From Lasiosphaeria ovina (taxonomy: Eukaryota > Ascomycota > Sordariomycetes > Sordariales > Lasiosphaeriaceae), in contig JAULSN010000006.1 in assembly GCA_033439765.1 (NCBI GenBank), forward strand, positions 2,542,001 to 2,606,000: DNA of 64,000 nt. Reading direction: 5' to 3'. The notes under the pieces are model-generated. The model saw nothing but the letters and a program-made list of their open reading frames with translations, had not been told where the DNA came from and did no database searches. Shown here piece after piece: positions 1-11,544 of the stretch. The position numbers were made by a program, and so were the translations under genes. Position 1 is the first letter of the stretch; the number at the start of each line of letters is the position of its first letter.

Positions 1-875
1 CTGCGCTCGCCACGCTGGTGGTCGGCCAAGACCGCGGCGACGGCTACTACGGCTACCGGCTCGAGCAGCGCGGCGACCCAGAGTCGGCGACATACGAGAC
101 GGCGGACACGGTGCCGGGAGTGCCGCTACCCAAGCAGCCGGACGTGTACCTCAACGCCAACGTGTCGGTGGGGGAGATCAGCATCGAGGTGGACAACATC
201 ACGGCCAAGGTCAACCTGGACGCCCAGGTGCTGAAGCTGCTGCACTTCACAGCTGGCGTGGACGCGAGCATCGACCGCGTCAGGCTGCTGATCCAGAACG
301 TGTCGGCAAAGGTCGAGCTCGAGGCGCGGCTGGGCAACGTGGTGGCAATGATAGACAACGTGCTGCACAGCATCGACCTCAACCCCATCCTGGCCACGCT
401 GGGCCAGGACGTGTCCAAGATAGTCAACTCGACGCTGAACACGCTGGGCGGGCCCGTCAACGGCAGCAGCGGTTCTGGATCATCGAATGCGAAGCGGTCT
501 GAGTCAAGTTTCAGTCTCGAGCACAACGTGCTGTACAGCGTCAACGACTACACTGGCAAGACGCACACGAACCGGCGGCTGGCGCAGAACGGCACCATCT
601 TCGACGAGTTCCTCGACAACGACGGCACCGAGCACGGGCGCGCCGTCGTCGGCTACTACGCGCGCGACATGGTCTTTAACGGCCACAACAAGACCATCGC
701 CGTCGACGGCCAAGTCAGCGAGTTTGAGCTGCAGTACGAGTACAAGCCCTTCCCCGGTATCGACGCGACCTGCTGGATCTACCTCGACCCCGCCGGCAAG
801 GTCACCCGCACCCAGGTCATTGCCGAGGCCCAGGGCGGCGGCACCAGCACCATCAGCAACGACTCCGAGCTGTGA
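1..875 (+). CDS. 3' part of a hypothetical protein gene (5' end outside window)
   Basis: An open frame enters from the left edge (frame set by codons at 3, 6, 9...) and stops at 873-875, giving at least 290 residues. I do not recognise the family. The visible part has long alternating hydrophobic/polar stretches (around LNANVSVGEISIEVDNITAK), with several N-x-S/T sites, a Ser/Gly-rich linker near the middle and a C-terminal domain containing GYYARDMVFNGHNKT and a single Cys (ATCWIYLD). Many glycosylation sequons and few Cys suggest a secreted or cell-surface protein, but the signal peptide would lie outside the window. Codon use is GC-rich like the other intact genes, so it is probably a live gene. 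Confidence 0.7.
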   Translation, partial: ALATLVVGQDRGDGYYGYRLEQRGDPESATYETADTVPGVPLPKQPDVYLNANVSVGEISIEVDNITAKVNLDAQVLKLLHFTAGVDASIDRVRLLIQNVSAKVELEARLGNVVAMIDNVLHSIDLNPILATLGQDVSKIVNSTLNTLGGPVNGSSGSGSSNAKRSESSFSLEHNVLYSVNDYTGKTHTNRRLAQNGTIFDEFLDNDGTEHGRAVVGYYARDMVFNGHNKTIAVDGQVSEFELQYEYKPFPGIDATCWIYLDPAGKVTRTQVIAEAQGGGTSTISNDSEL

Positions 876-3800
876 GGATGACGGAAGGCAATTGGCGTGT
901 TTGCGTGACCGTTTGCAGTGGGCGAAATTGGGCGGGGTCGGTGTGTTTCCAGCGTGGTCTGTGGTGAGCGGGGCAGTGCGGGGTTACCATGTCGCCTGTC
1001 GAAATTAGCTGCACGGGGTTGGCTCTTTCTTCCTGTAAATAGCGTTAATCAATGTGTCCAAGCCTGGTATCCGTAATAATTGCGTCTTAGGTTCGCTCGC
1101 AGGAACGTAAAACAAGTTCCCGTCCCCAGCGCGCTGGTTCTCGAGCCGAAACGCGTGTTTTTAAATTGCGTTCCTGCGTGGGTGATTGTCATTTGCCATC
1201 GCACCTTCCCGCCCGCAGCTAATGGCATTCTGGCGCTTTCCCATCACAACGGTCACCCCCACTAGCCCCACAGGCCGTTGGCCCCCTGCATCTTAGGAGC
1301 TTTTGCCCCGCTAACCCCTGTACTTCAACGTCCCTCTGGATGCTCCTTCCCGCACGAAACTGGAGTCATCTGGAAGAAGCTCAACGGCTGAAGGCTCTTC
1401 AATGCAAACGTGCCCGGTGCGCGGGGAAGTAACGGACGGATATGAAGGCGCTGCCGTGATCTTTAGCAGACGACAACGTCGGTTTGCCGTATCTCCGGAA
1501 GTGCTCAACTGGTTTTAGAATATATATTGCCATTTTTCGGTTCAGACGACCGAGGTAAATACGGTACATGTACCTAAGGCAAGGACCTAGCCGTGTCGCT
1601 GCAACGAAGTGGCAGAATGGTATTCGCCCAGATAAGGTAAGGACAATTTGGCACTAGTTTGATGTTAAATGACAATGTCCAAGGGAACTTTGAGTTCTGA
1701 AGAACCACTGCCAATTCCCCGCTATTTATGTTGGCTGCCGGAAGCCCTAAATTACACCCTTCAGCTCTGAGATAGTTACGTCGTATTTTATTTCAGTTCA
1801 GGTAGGCATACACACTTCTTCCCAAACTCGGGACAAACTGTTGGCCCAACTCCAACCTAGTCTAAACCCCATCATGACGCAGCAAGACAATTACGATGCC
1901 CAATAAATGGGTAGTTGAGGTTCGCACGCAGCTGAAGATCCCAAAGTCATATTGGTTGTAGACCCGGCCTCTTGACAACAGAATTCCTCTCGTATCCTGC
2001 CCTTTCAATTCCACCGCAGTCCTCCGCCGTTCATTACACATCTACACCAATTAATTGCCTCCGGCCACTCCAGGTGCCCCATGACAACCCCAGCCAACAT
2101 GCATCTATCCCACCTCTGTACACGTAGTTATGCCGTGCAGCCACCAGCGCGCGGCATCGCCGCCACCTGTTGGCGTCAACGTACTGACGAGACTGAACAA
2201 AGCACCCCAGCTCACTGACATCAACTCTCCCGTATCTTAATCTGGATGAGGCGTGAACCGCTGGCTGAGCCTCATGCATGTGTCGTGAGAGATGGACAGG
2301 TGTCTAGCGACCTTGTTCCGTACGTAGTCATCGGTTGCTATGCGATCACGCCGCCCGTGTCTATAACAATCCAAGACCTTGTAGAGTTCCCACTCGGGGC
2401 TCTGGAGAGGGCAAAGACTCGGTCCAGCCATGCGAGAGGAGAGACGACTTCCGTGCGGTTTGCGTGGGACGCAACGCTAATCTACCACCATCAAGCGGCG
2501 AGCCTAGGATGAAAAAGAGGCTTGCGGCCGGTTCTGACAAGGCCGAATGGCTGTTGACTGCGATGCTGATGGAGATGCTGGCCGGGGTCGTTGTTGTTCT
2601 CTGAACGCTGGAAACAAACGTCTTTGGGCGTACCCCTCAGATTATCAAGTGATATTGGCGCATATTTGAGCACAATACGATGTTGTACCATGAGCCAAGG
2701 TCTGTTGAACGAGGGATAACATGTATTGGTACTGGAGATTGGCTCGCGTCGGGGGTGCATAGGTGCGCCCGGATCATTTGCTGACACTCAAGGGGCCGGC
2801 CGGGAAGTAATGACACGTTATTCCGAACGTGGAGGAGCTGGCTCGTGCAAGGATGCAAGAAACTTTTAGATGGTTGAAAGGGCCGGCTCAGATGTGCGAA
2901 TTTGAGATTGCTGCAGGAGGTGTCCAAGCGCCGAAAGATTATGAGGTAGGGCGTCTTTGCGGACAGCAGGCCTAATTATTCGTTGCCCTGGTCTTGTACC
3001 TCTCTGCGCGTGCGGGCTTGTCGTAGGTCTGCCGATTGTTATCAGTCTACACGTCTAGCAAAGACTAAAGACTACAACAAGCGTGATGCCAGTCTGGACC
3101 AGGGCTCACACATACCTTGACATGAACCCCATTGCCACAGACTTTGTCTTGTTTGGGTGTTGAAAAGAAGAGAGGATATGCAAAGAATTTGAAGAAGAAT
3201 CGGCTCAAAACGAGGTTGAAGAATTTTGGCACATCAAGCTCTGTACCGACGGGCACACGAAACACTTGCTGACACGACATGGGGAGAAGGGGACACACCG
3301 ACAAGTTGGTAGTTGGAGACACATTTTGGCCGAAAGATGTGAACACAACACACAAAGTTTGGAAGGATGCCGGCACACAACACATAGAAACAATCAAGCC
3401 GAAATTTTAAGAAGTGGTGAAAGAACCACGTGAGGCCGAGAGCGATGCTGATGGAAGACCGATGGGAGTGGTTGAGAACTGAGGAGGTTGGTTTATTGGC
3501 CGTCCACGCCGGGTTGCCAAACGAATTTGTTGTGCCCATGTATCCACATCGTCTGACAGAAATTGGACGTTCCTGGGAAGTCGAGAACTTCGAGATTGAC
3601 AGACGATCGAGGCAGGAGGGACAGAATTTCTGAAAGAATGCACCTATTAGACCTGGGACTGGGATGGTGGAGTCGGTGACCTGGAAACTGGCATGTAACA
3701 TACCGCGTTGAACACCGAGTGCGATCTAGACGAGACTGCTTTGTCCTCAAGGCCAAGGGCGGAATGCAGCGGTGCACAAGTCCAGTGATGCTGCTAGCAA

Positions 3801-4772
3801 GCTTGGTGTCTTCTGAAGTGAGAACCGCGGCAGCAGTCTTGGAAACGGCAACAGTCTTGTAAGTGATGTTGATGTAAGTGGGAGACGTTCGTCGACTCGA
3901 TGCTGTAGAGTCGCGGCATTGTTTGCAAAAGAGACACCGTTGAGTGGGTTGTGGGATAGTTTGTCGGCAGTTGGTCGGCCAAATGACAGGTCAAAGCCTA
4001 GGGTAAACTGGAAGGTGCCTAGCTGGCTAGGAAATTCGTCGTCACTGCCTGCCTACTTTGGGTTTTCCTAGCCGTCTGGACTTGCCGTTTATAACCAACA
4101 GAGAGTTTTGGAATATTTACGGAAAGTCGAACCTGCCCAAACCATCGGAAAATACACACACACACGCCCCGGAGCCTGCACTCTAGCCGCTTCTCAACAT
4201 GTATCGGCAGTGCCGAGTCTACTATGTGGCTTGCGCTTTGGCTTCATGCCCCTTGCTAAGTTACAAGATTGCACGGAGACAGCGTCAGATATGGTAGAGA
4301 AGTACGAGTACGAGAAACCGGTGATAGACGAGGAAATGAAGCTCCCAGGGCAAAGAAGTCGAAATAATTAACCTGCAGCATGGAAGATTTTGGCCTAACT
4401 CATTTGTACCCTATGTTGTGTTTCTTACACCCGACCAACACCATTCTCATTCAATTCCAGCACCACCACCAAGCGCACCTTCTTCATTCATCACTACGCA
4501 CCCCGTTATCTCGTCCGGGACCCAGCCGACTGAACGTTCCTTCTTATATTACTTGAAAGAGAAGGAAGGCTCTATCCACAAGAGAAGTTGCTCACTGCTC
4601 GATCTTGGGCCTTAAGCTGCCGCAATCCCCAGGAATTTGGTTCTTTTCCTTCCCTTCTGTTCTTTGGCCGACTAACGAAACACTTGCTGGCTGACTAGAT
4701 AGGAAACACATAGACACACACACACACACGCACGAACACACACAAACACACGCACGAACGTACGCACGCACG
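876..4772. other. Gene-poor interval, no supported gene
   Basis: Only short, shadow-like open frames occur on both strands here, without recognisable domains or a convincing spliced structure. The last 60 bases (about 4710-4771) are a CA-rich microsatellite (ACACAC and GCACGAAC units) directly before the ATG of the next gene, so it probably lies in that gene's promoter or 5' UTR. Confidence 0.5.
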
Positions 4773-5355
4773 ATGTCACCCCAGATCTCTTTTTCGGCCG
4801 ACGAGTTGCTGGTGGATGCCATCAATGTGACCTGGAAAATTGGCGGGGCGACCCAGACGGGCGGCCAACCCCCCCGGCGACGTGTCTCAAGGCCTTGGGA
4901 ATGTTGCCCAGGGCGTGTTCGAGGGCTTCGAGAAGCTCGCGCAGGCCCTCGAGAAGCTCGCGCAGGCCCTCGATAAGGGCTTCGAGACGCTCGCAGGTCT
5001 CAATTGGACGACCATTGTGCTCGCCGTTGTGGGCATTGTTGGCCTCGTCATTGCCGTAAGGGGGTGGCGCACCTGCCTCTTCGGGCATATGGAGGAGGGC
5101 GGCCGCCGGTCTGGGGGCCTGCTGCGTTTGCTTCTCGGCTGGCTGCGCCGGCTGGTTGGCTGGGTGACCGGGTTCCTCGCGACCCAAGATGGCGCCGACA
5201 CGGCAAACGCCGGCCGCCGTCCCGCCGTCGAGCGTGGGAGAGAGCGGGACGAGCGCCCTGCCGACACTGTCATGAGCGGTGCGCGCGATGGGGGCGGCAG
5301 GACAGGCACGGAGGCCGGCGAGAGTACCGGCCCCGATAGCGGCAACAGTATTTAG
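4773..5355 (+). pseudogene. Small membrane protein gene with a +1 frameshift in a C7 run
   Basis: An ATG at 4773 opens a frame (MSPQISFSADELLVDAINVT...) that soon becomes low-complexity Arg/Pro-rich and stops. The next frame carries the sensible continuation: a VSQGLGNVAQG stretch, a duplicated EKLAQAL amphipathic helix, a strong membrane segment (TIVLAVVGIVGLVIAV) and a second hydrophobic patch, ending at 5353-5355. The two frames meet at a run of seven C residues (about 4869-4875). One C fewer would give one continuous protein of 193 residues. This is either a real frameshift or a homopolymer sequencing error. No family is recognised; the amphipathic helix followed by a membrane segment is all that can be said of its nature. 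Confidence 0.55.
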
Positions 5356-5998
5356 GGCCAGCGCCTAGACAATATTGAGCTCGGGGTACGCCTGGAGGGT
5401 GCCCCTGTTTCTGCTTAACTTTTTTTCAGTTTTCTTTTCCTTTTTTTTTTTTTTTTGGTTTGTATTTTCTATGATTTTTATTTGTATTTTTTGGGAGTTC
5501 TTTTAAGGGTTTTGGTGTTTTTTGGGGTTTATCTCTTTCCTTTTTCTTTACCTATCTTATCTTTCTTTAGCTTTAGATATTTTTAACTACATCCATTACT
5601 CTCTAACTACATTCAACTTATTGCCTTAACCATCTAATATGGCACGAAGCGTGGGGACGAGATAGAGAAAGCACCTAATAAAGAAAGGGGTAGGGGGCTG
5701 GGTCGCCGGGCAACGCCCGGTGCGACTGGGGGCAGCGGCAGGCAGCGCGGGAGCAGCACGTTCCGCGCAGCCGGGGCGCCCTAACTAACTTTCATGTGGC
5801 TCAATAGCTGTCACCGAGGCGGGTGGAAGAGACCCGTAAGTTGGATCGAAGAATAACGGGAGGAAGAGTAGGAGGAACGCACGCGTATCGCGGACGCGCC
5901 CCCCCTAACTATATATTAGAGCCCGCGCGAGCGGTTTGAGCTTGGGAGAGGGACCGCATGCTCTTTTGGGTAGAGGCCAGTCATTGGCCCGAGTTGCA
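5356..5998. other. T-rich and then GC-rich non-coding interval
   Basis: Positions about 5405-5640 are strongly T-rich with poly-T tracts (18 T near 5440), typical of a fungal 3' flank. It then changes abruptly to GC-rich sequence at 5700-5910. No open frame is supported. Confidence 0.5.
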
Positions 5999-6484
5999 AT
6001 GGAACGCCTGCACCTCGAAGACAGATTGGAGCAAGAGGCAGCAGCACTCGAGACACCCGAGATGATTCTCAAGACAATGTTGTCTATCAGATCCGTCGTG
6101 CCAACTACGTCTTCTTTCGCTCAGAGACAGCAAGGCGCAATTGGCACCAGGTCAATGTTTCGGGAGATAGGGACTGGCTCTGCCGGCAAGGTCTTTGAGC
6201 ATCCCGGCACGATATTTGCTTACAAAGTTGACGTGTCTGGACAACCGGATAAGCTTTGGAACAACTACGACAAGCATATGAGGGTCTACAAGAGCTTTGA
6301 CTCGGTTCCATATGTCGCTGACCAAGTTGAGATCCCTCGCTGCTTCGACCGCATGCCTTTAGGTAGAGGCTACCGCCTCCACGGTGTAAGATTAATATGC
6401 CATCTAATCTGGAACTTGACAAGCGTAATGAACAGGCTGGTTATCCGGTTTGTATCTCGGAAACATGTCGTCACTATGGACTAA
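5999..6484 (+). pseudogene. Truncated DUF3669-like (kinase-related) gene remnant
   Basis: From the ATG at 5999 the frame encodes 161 residues. The part FREIGTGSAGKVFEHPG...YKV...KLWNNYDKHMRVYKSFDSV...QVEIPRCF is the N-terminal pattern I associate with fungal DUF3669 proteins, where it precedes a much longer domain. After IPRCF the match stops and the rest (CHLIWNLTSVMNR...) looks random, ending in an 18-bp repeat array. The gene is therefore cut to roughly a third of the usual length. Family recognition is from memory of the motif, not a search. Confidence 0.5.
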
Positions 6485-6529
6485 TTATACTTTGAGGACT
6501 AATTATGCCTCGAGGACTAATTATACCTC
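6476..6529. repeat. Three tandem copies of an 18-bp unit
   Basis: The unit GAGGACTAATTATACCTC occurs three times in a row with one to four differences per copy (6476-6493, 6494-6511, 6512-6529). It sits exactly at the point where the DUF3669-like remnant ends, and its TAA provides the stop. Confidence 0.8.
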
Positions 6530-6819
6530 AAGGCCGAAGCAGGATGAACCTAGATAAACTCGCACCGTTCAAGATCAAGCGTCGGGGTTGTATTTGCGAA
6601 ACCATATTAGATTGGTCGCATGAAGCCGATTCCTCGGCTAAAGAAACGTACGTACATAATAACCTACCTTGCTTCTCGGGCCCCTTTGGTTCGGTACCCA
6701 GGATATATTTATTGCCACCAGCACTCACCTTCCAATACCCTTCTCTTGTCGGAATCCATCGTCAAGTCTATCGTCACATTGCTACAGCAGTCAAACTTTC
6801 TTCGCACGCATCCAATACA

Positions 6820-8424
6820 ATGGCGGACATACCGGTTGCTGCTGTCAATCTTGCCAGTGAACACAATTCTCAAACACTAGCAACGGAATACCCAGGATCG
6901 CAAAGTTGGTTTGCAGATGCCCCTTCTTGCCAAGTTGAAATCTCCAGGGCCGAATCAAAGCATGCCCACGTTGAAAACCATATCAAAGATGTGACTAAAA
7001 TGCACCCCCTGCTGGTCGCCGCCTACCACAATCGAACAAAAAGTCATTTAACCAGCCTTCCGACTATGGTGGTCGTCAAAATCTTACTGTTTGCGGACCC
7101 CGTCACACGGCAGTGCCTTCGCCGTACATGCCGCGTCTTCCTGCAGCTTTTTGGAACTGGCAGCGAAGATGAGATGACTTACGAGCCTGGCAGGTTTGCC
7201 TACATATGGCCTTTATCACGCCAATTGCTCACTCAGGGCGAAAACAAGACGCTATGCTCTATATTGCAAAGAGATAGCTATTGCATCCGTTGTCTGGCTG
7301 CTCGTCGGGCAACCGACTGGGAAGAGAGGTTCCAAATGAGCAAGAGATACCTCCACTGTTCCGGCTGTGAACGGGACCACCCCGCCTGTCTATTCTCCGT
7401 CTCCCAGCGACGCAACGACGATCAGTCAACTCGACTTTGTATTGGCCACGAAGGGTTTCTTCGGATCTGCAATCACAAGACGGTATCCTGGTCGCTTTCG
7501 ATGTCCGTTTCCAATCAGGAGGGTGGGAAAGATCATCTCTTTGTCAAGTGTGAAGACAGGAGCCACACTTTCCAGTGCCAATGGCGGTGGAAAAGTCTAC
7601 ACAAAATTGCCTCAGATGCTCTCGCTCGCGTGATGCGGCGGGGAACTCCAACTCATCCTGGCCTCACCATCGAGTACTTGAAACCCAACAACTTGTATAT
7701 CACACTCGCCTGGCAGGCACATGTATCCCTCGCCCGGCATCACGAGGACGACAAGCCGCTTACGGCGCAAAAACTGCAAAGCCGCCTTGCAGGGCTGCGG
7801 GGGATACAAGCAAAATTCATATGTACTGAGGTTGAACGAGGCCAACAGCTCGAGTTAAGATTATTTGACCCGAACCTCTGCCGCTGCCTTCGCTACGCTG
7901 GCATGGACAAGAAGTGGCGACACCCCCTGGACGAGGCACTGCTGTTGCGATCGCCGAGATTCAAACGTCGACCGTGTTATAGCGATCCGACACGACGCTT
8001 GGATCCTCTGTTGCGAGCTCAAACGGACCAGCCGAGCGGCCACGACAGAATCAACGCTCACAACAGGTTGCAGAGTGAGCACAGAATAGTTTGGCTCAAT
8101 TATGGCCTGAAAAACGGCAAGATTGATCCGTTTGGCCATGCCGAGCACGGAGTCATCGTTGCCCCTTGCATCTCCGGCCGAGACTGCATCGAGGTCAACT
8201 ACGAGATGACTATGTGTTTGAGCCGCGAGCGCGGAGCCCCGTGCATGGCGCTGAACTGGTTTTACTACCTCGACCCAGACTCGCACAGGCTCACGGAGGA
8301 CAACGAAGGGCTGGGCGTGTACTGGTGCAAGGAGGAGACGTGCCGGAACTACTACCGCTATGGCCTGTCGAGACTCCATCCGTTCGTCAAGTGGGGTAAC
8401 TACAGCCAGGTCTGCCCTGAGTGA
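6820..8424 (+). CDS. F-box domain protein
   Basis: The ATG at 6820 (context ACAATGGC) starts a single-exon frame of 534 residues. The open frame extends further upstream but that part is low quality, so this start is preferred. Around residues 75-105 the pattern LTSLPTMVVVKILLFADPVTRQCLRRTCRVF is a classical F-box: the LP motif, then a Leu/Val-rich helix and LRRTCR. F-box proteins act as substrate receptors of SCF ubiquitin ligases through Skp1. Downstream there are Cys pairs (CIRC, CSGCERDHPAC) that could bind zinc, and a C-terminal region rich in Cys and Trp/Tyr (CKEETCRNYYRYGL). The substrate is unknown. Such proteins are numerous and variable in filamentous fungi. Confidence 0.75.
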   Translation: MADIPVAAVNLASEHNSQTLATEYPGSQSWFADAPSCQVEISRAESKHAHVENHIKDVTKMHPLLVAAYHNRTKSHLTSLPTMVVVKILLFADPVTRQCLRRTCRVFLQLFGTGSEDEMTYEPGRFAYIWPLSRQLLTQGENKTLCSILQRDSYCIRCLAARRATDWEERFQMSKRYLHCSGCERDHPACLFSVSQRRNDDQSTRLCIGHEGFLRICNHKTVSWSLSMSVSNQEGGKDHLFVKCEDRSHTFQCQWRWKSLHKIASDALARVMRRGTPTHPGLTIEYLKPNNLYITLAWQAHVSLARHHEDDKPLTAQKLQSRLAGLRGIQAKFICTEVERGQQLELRLFDPNLCRCLRYAGMDKKWRHPLDEALLLRSPRFKRRPCYSDPTRRLDPLLRAQTDQPSGHDRINAHNRLQSEHRIVWLNYGLKNGKIDPFGHAEHGVIVAPCISGRDCIEVNYEMTMCLSRERGAPCMALNWFYYLDPDSHRLTEDNEGLGVYWCKEETCRNYYRYGLSRLHPFVKWGNYSQVCPE

Positions 8425-8678
8425 GAAAGAAGGTGTAAGGGGCTGTGTAGATCAATAATCTCAGGGAGGATTGCGTAATAGGTGAATGCAACTACCAGAT
8501 CTGACATTTTCGTCTATAGTCAATTCAGATGTTTTGTCGCGCTATCTATATAACCATGCTCGGCAAATAGAGTTACCGAAGCCACCGAACTCGACAACTT
8601 ACGCAGCCCCCCACTCTGAATAAACATGCTGTCTAATTAATTGCTACACACGCTAAGGGACCGACATCAAAATTCAAA

Positions 8679-9357
8679 TCATGCAGACTTCACAGCGTTG
8701 GCAGCGGCACCGTCGACGCCGGTCACGAGGGCTAGCTTCTCCTTGCCGCCCCAGCGGTGGTAGTCGAGGTAGCGGTAGCCCTGGGTGATCTGGGCGCCGG
8801 CGTTGACGAAGTGGCAGGCGAACAACAGGTAGTTCCGCGGCGTCACGGCCAGCGAGTAGCGCATGAAGGTGAAGGCATAGATGGTGAGGGCGCCCGTCAT
8901 CTGGCCCGAGATGCTACGTGGCAGTGTCAGATGGGCTCGGCACCAAGGGATGCACGCGGAGGAGCTTACAGTTCGGGCGACTTTTGCGTGTCGAGGATGG
9001 CCGCGACGGGAATGCCGAAGTTGGAAGCCGGGCCCCAAAAGTCTGATGTAATGTTAGTGACCTTCACCTTCCTGACAAGGTTCACAACCAAGGTCAAGTA
9101 ATTAGGTTCAATAAAGGAAAAGAAAAGACAAAGGCAACGCCATATTATCACAAAACACTAAAACACTGGCGATGCAGATGATGACGGCGTCATCCACGGA
9201 ACAGCCGGAGCGTGGAACAAAAAAAAGGGGCGTGGCTCGGACTTAAGCGGAGATTAAATAACAGGTTTAGGAAAACACACGTACGGGTCGAGCAAAAGTA
9301 GTCGGTCACCGGATTTGACCTGATCCGCGCATTGAGGGCCTTGACGAGAGCGGCCAT
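8679..9357 (-). CDS. MPC1: Mitochondrial pyruvate carrier subunit 1 (3 exons)
   Basis: On the reverse strand the exons are 9357-9285, 9042-8970 and 8913-8679; together they encode 126 residues. Both introns are GT-AG (242 and 56 bp) and the first has an ACTAAC branch site before its acceptor. The protein shows the MPC1 signature FWGPASNFGIPVAAILDTQ, then SGQMTGAL, FMRYSLAVTPRNYLLFACHFVN and AQITQGYRYLDY. MPC1 pairs with MPC2/MPC3 in the inner mitochondrial membrane to import pyruvate. Size and motif order are normal, so this is a housekeeping gene that marks the left edge of the accessory region. Confidence 0.93.
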
Positions 9358-9865
9358 GTTGAACGAGCGCGCGAATGCGGCGACGGGGCGGGTAGACGGG
9401 GGCGTGGGGGAGGGAAGAAGGTTGCGAGTTGCGTTTTGTCGGCGTCGGCGTCGGCGTTGTCGAACGTTTCCGGTTTGAGTTTTGGCCGGTGGCCAATTTT
9501 CTGCCGCGGCTTCCTTGCTGAGTTGCGTGACGAGGCACGTGACCACTTCCGGATTTAAAAGTTTTCGGTGTTGTTATTGCCGGGGCGGGAAATGCCAAGA
9601 CAAAATGGATTCAGTGAATGGACGCACGAAACTCAATTTTCTGACTCTTGCAACATTGGAATTGATTGCGTCGTGTATAACATAGAATGTGCTATCACTT
9701 TAACTCTCTTCACGAGCGGCTCCATTGGTCTCCCACATCGCGGATATGACCGAGATTCCACGAGATGATGCATGTCATGGGGAAGGATGCGTGCACAGGT
9801 CCAGCCGCTCAATTTGTGATTTAGTCTCCAACTTTCGCGAATACTTCCAGTCTTGCATCAGCAAA
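9358..9865. other. Intergenic space between MPC1 and an MFS gene
   Basis: Contains the 5' flank of MPC1 (a CGTCGG microsatellite at about 9439-9458) and the 3' flank of the MFS gene. No supported gene. Confidence 0.5.
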
Positions 9866-11544
9866 TCATTGCTTTTCCTTGGGCGGCCGCGGCACCAGCA
9901 GCCAGCTGACAGTGGTGACAACAATCAAGCCCACGAGCACAGGTTGCATCACCCCGACACCCAAGTGGGAGCCAAGCACTCCAGTGACAATCGGGAACAA
10001 GGAGCCGCCAACCTGGGCAAAGACGAAGACGAAAGAAATTGCCGTGGCGTTGATGTCGGGCGGAAAGAGTCTTGATCCCACGGAGATGGCCTTGGAGAGC
10101 GTCAGTGGCAGAACATGACACGCTACCGCTCCAGAGATCCAAAGAGGATTCCATCCGTTACTCACAGTTGCAAAGAATGGACCGGAGAAAAAGCCCAGCA
10201 AACTGATGGCGACAGACGCTGCGATGATATTGGGGACACTTTACAACAGACCTTTGTTAGCATGATGCTCTCGATTTGAAGTTAAGGAAGAGATAGTAGG
10301 GGGGTAAGACTGACAGCCAAAACACCAGCTGAAACACCAGACAGCACACGCAGTATAGAAACACCATCCTCCTCTCGCCATACCGGTGCGTTGGCTCGGG
10401 CAGCACGATGCGGCCGAGCAGGCAGCCCCCGCTGAACCCAGCCGGGACGTAGCCGACGTGCGCCAGGTCGCCGTTGCGCACATCGACAAGATACTCGACC
10501 ACCCACCCGCCGGCTGTGACGCCGAAGCCCAGGTAACAAAAGAAGAAGAGGCTCAGCAGCCAGACGCTCGGCGTGCTGAGTGTGCGTCTGACCATTGCCG
10601 TTGCGCTGGGGCCGTCACCAGTCTCACGTCCTCCGTCCTCGGGCACGGAGAGATCGGTCTGCCGCCGCCAGCGAAAATGCAACGAGTCCCGGAACGCGGC
10701 AAACACCAGCCCGAGGTTCGCTAACCCCAGCCCGAGCGGCACCGTGTAAAACAGCCACCAGCGCGACGGCGCTGCTTCAGCAGAACCAGACGCAGAACCA
10801 GAAGTTGAGGCAATCGCAGACGACGCAAATGGCCCCGCCAGACACCCGGCCATGTACGCAGCGTGGATGAAGCCGAGCCAGCGGTGCGCGCCCGCCGCCG
10901 ACGACGACCCCGCGACAAACGTGTTGACATGTGTGTCCTGGTACGCCTGGCCGAGGCTTGTCAGCGCGAACGTGGCCACGTAGACGCCGAACGGCGGTGC
11001 CGGCGGCCACGTGCGCAGCGCCTGCGCGGCCGCCTGCAGCATGGCGCCCAGCGCGAGCATGGTGCCCAGCCCGAGACGCTGCGTTAGGTGCGTGTTGGTC
11101 AGGGCTGCCGTGAGCCACCCGGCGAAGCTGGCGGCGTATCTTTGGGTTTGTGGCATTGTCAGCGGCTGAGTTCCAATTCGGCAATGGAATGGGAGAAAAT
11201 CTGGTAGATGGAAATGTGGAAAAAGCTTACAAGGCCGACACAATGGCTGTCGTGATACTGTAGTCGCGGATCACGTACGGAATCAGAGCCCCGAGACTGC
11301 CGTCGTTGACGCCCGCGGCGAAGAACGAGAAACCGGCGCTGGCGAGCTTGAAGGGCATCGTCTTGTCTGCGGTCCGTGGCTGCGCCGACATGGCTCCAGT
11401 GTCATCGACTTCTAGTGGGGACCGCAGCATAGTGCCTCTGTCGTTGAGACATGCCCGGGGCGCGACGTGGTCATTGACCTCTGCATGGGCTGGGGCAGTC
11501 ACGGGCGTGGCTGTCATTGTTGTTGTTGTTGTTGCCGCCGACAT
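9866..11544 (-). CDS. Major facilitator superfamily transporter (4 exons)
   Basis: Reverse-strand exons 11544-11231, 11139-10315, 10238-10166 and 10090-9866 encode 478 residues. The introns are 91, 76 and 75 bp with GT-AG ends. The ATG at 11544 has an AAAATG context and is preferred over the upstream open frame. A Thr-rich N-terminus (partly from an ACA/ACG microsatellite) is followed by about 12 hydrophobic segments, including AGFSFFAAGVNDGSLGALIPYV, SLFFFCYLGFGVTAGGWVVEYL and SFVFVFAQVGGSLFPIVTGV. This resembles the fungal BSC6/fucose-permease-like MFS group. The third intron is in frame, so a predictor may read through it; splicing restores the expected FFAT-AISVGSRLFPP sequence. The substrate is unknown and cluster membership is uncertain, since 3 kb separate it from P450-1. 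Confidence 0.82.
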
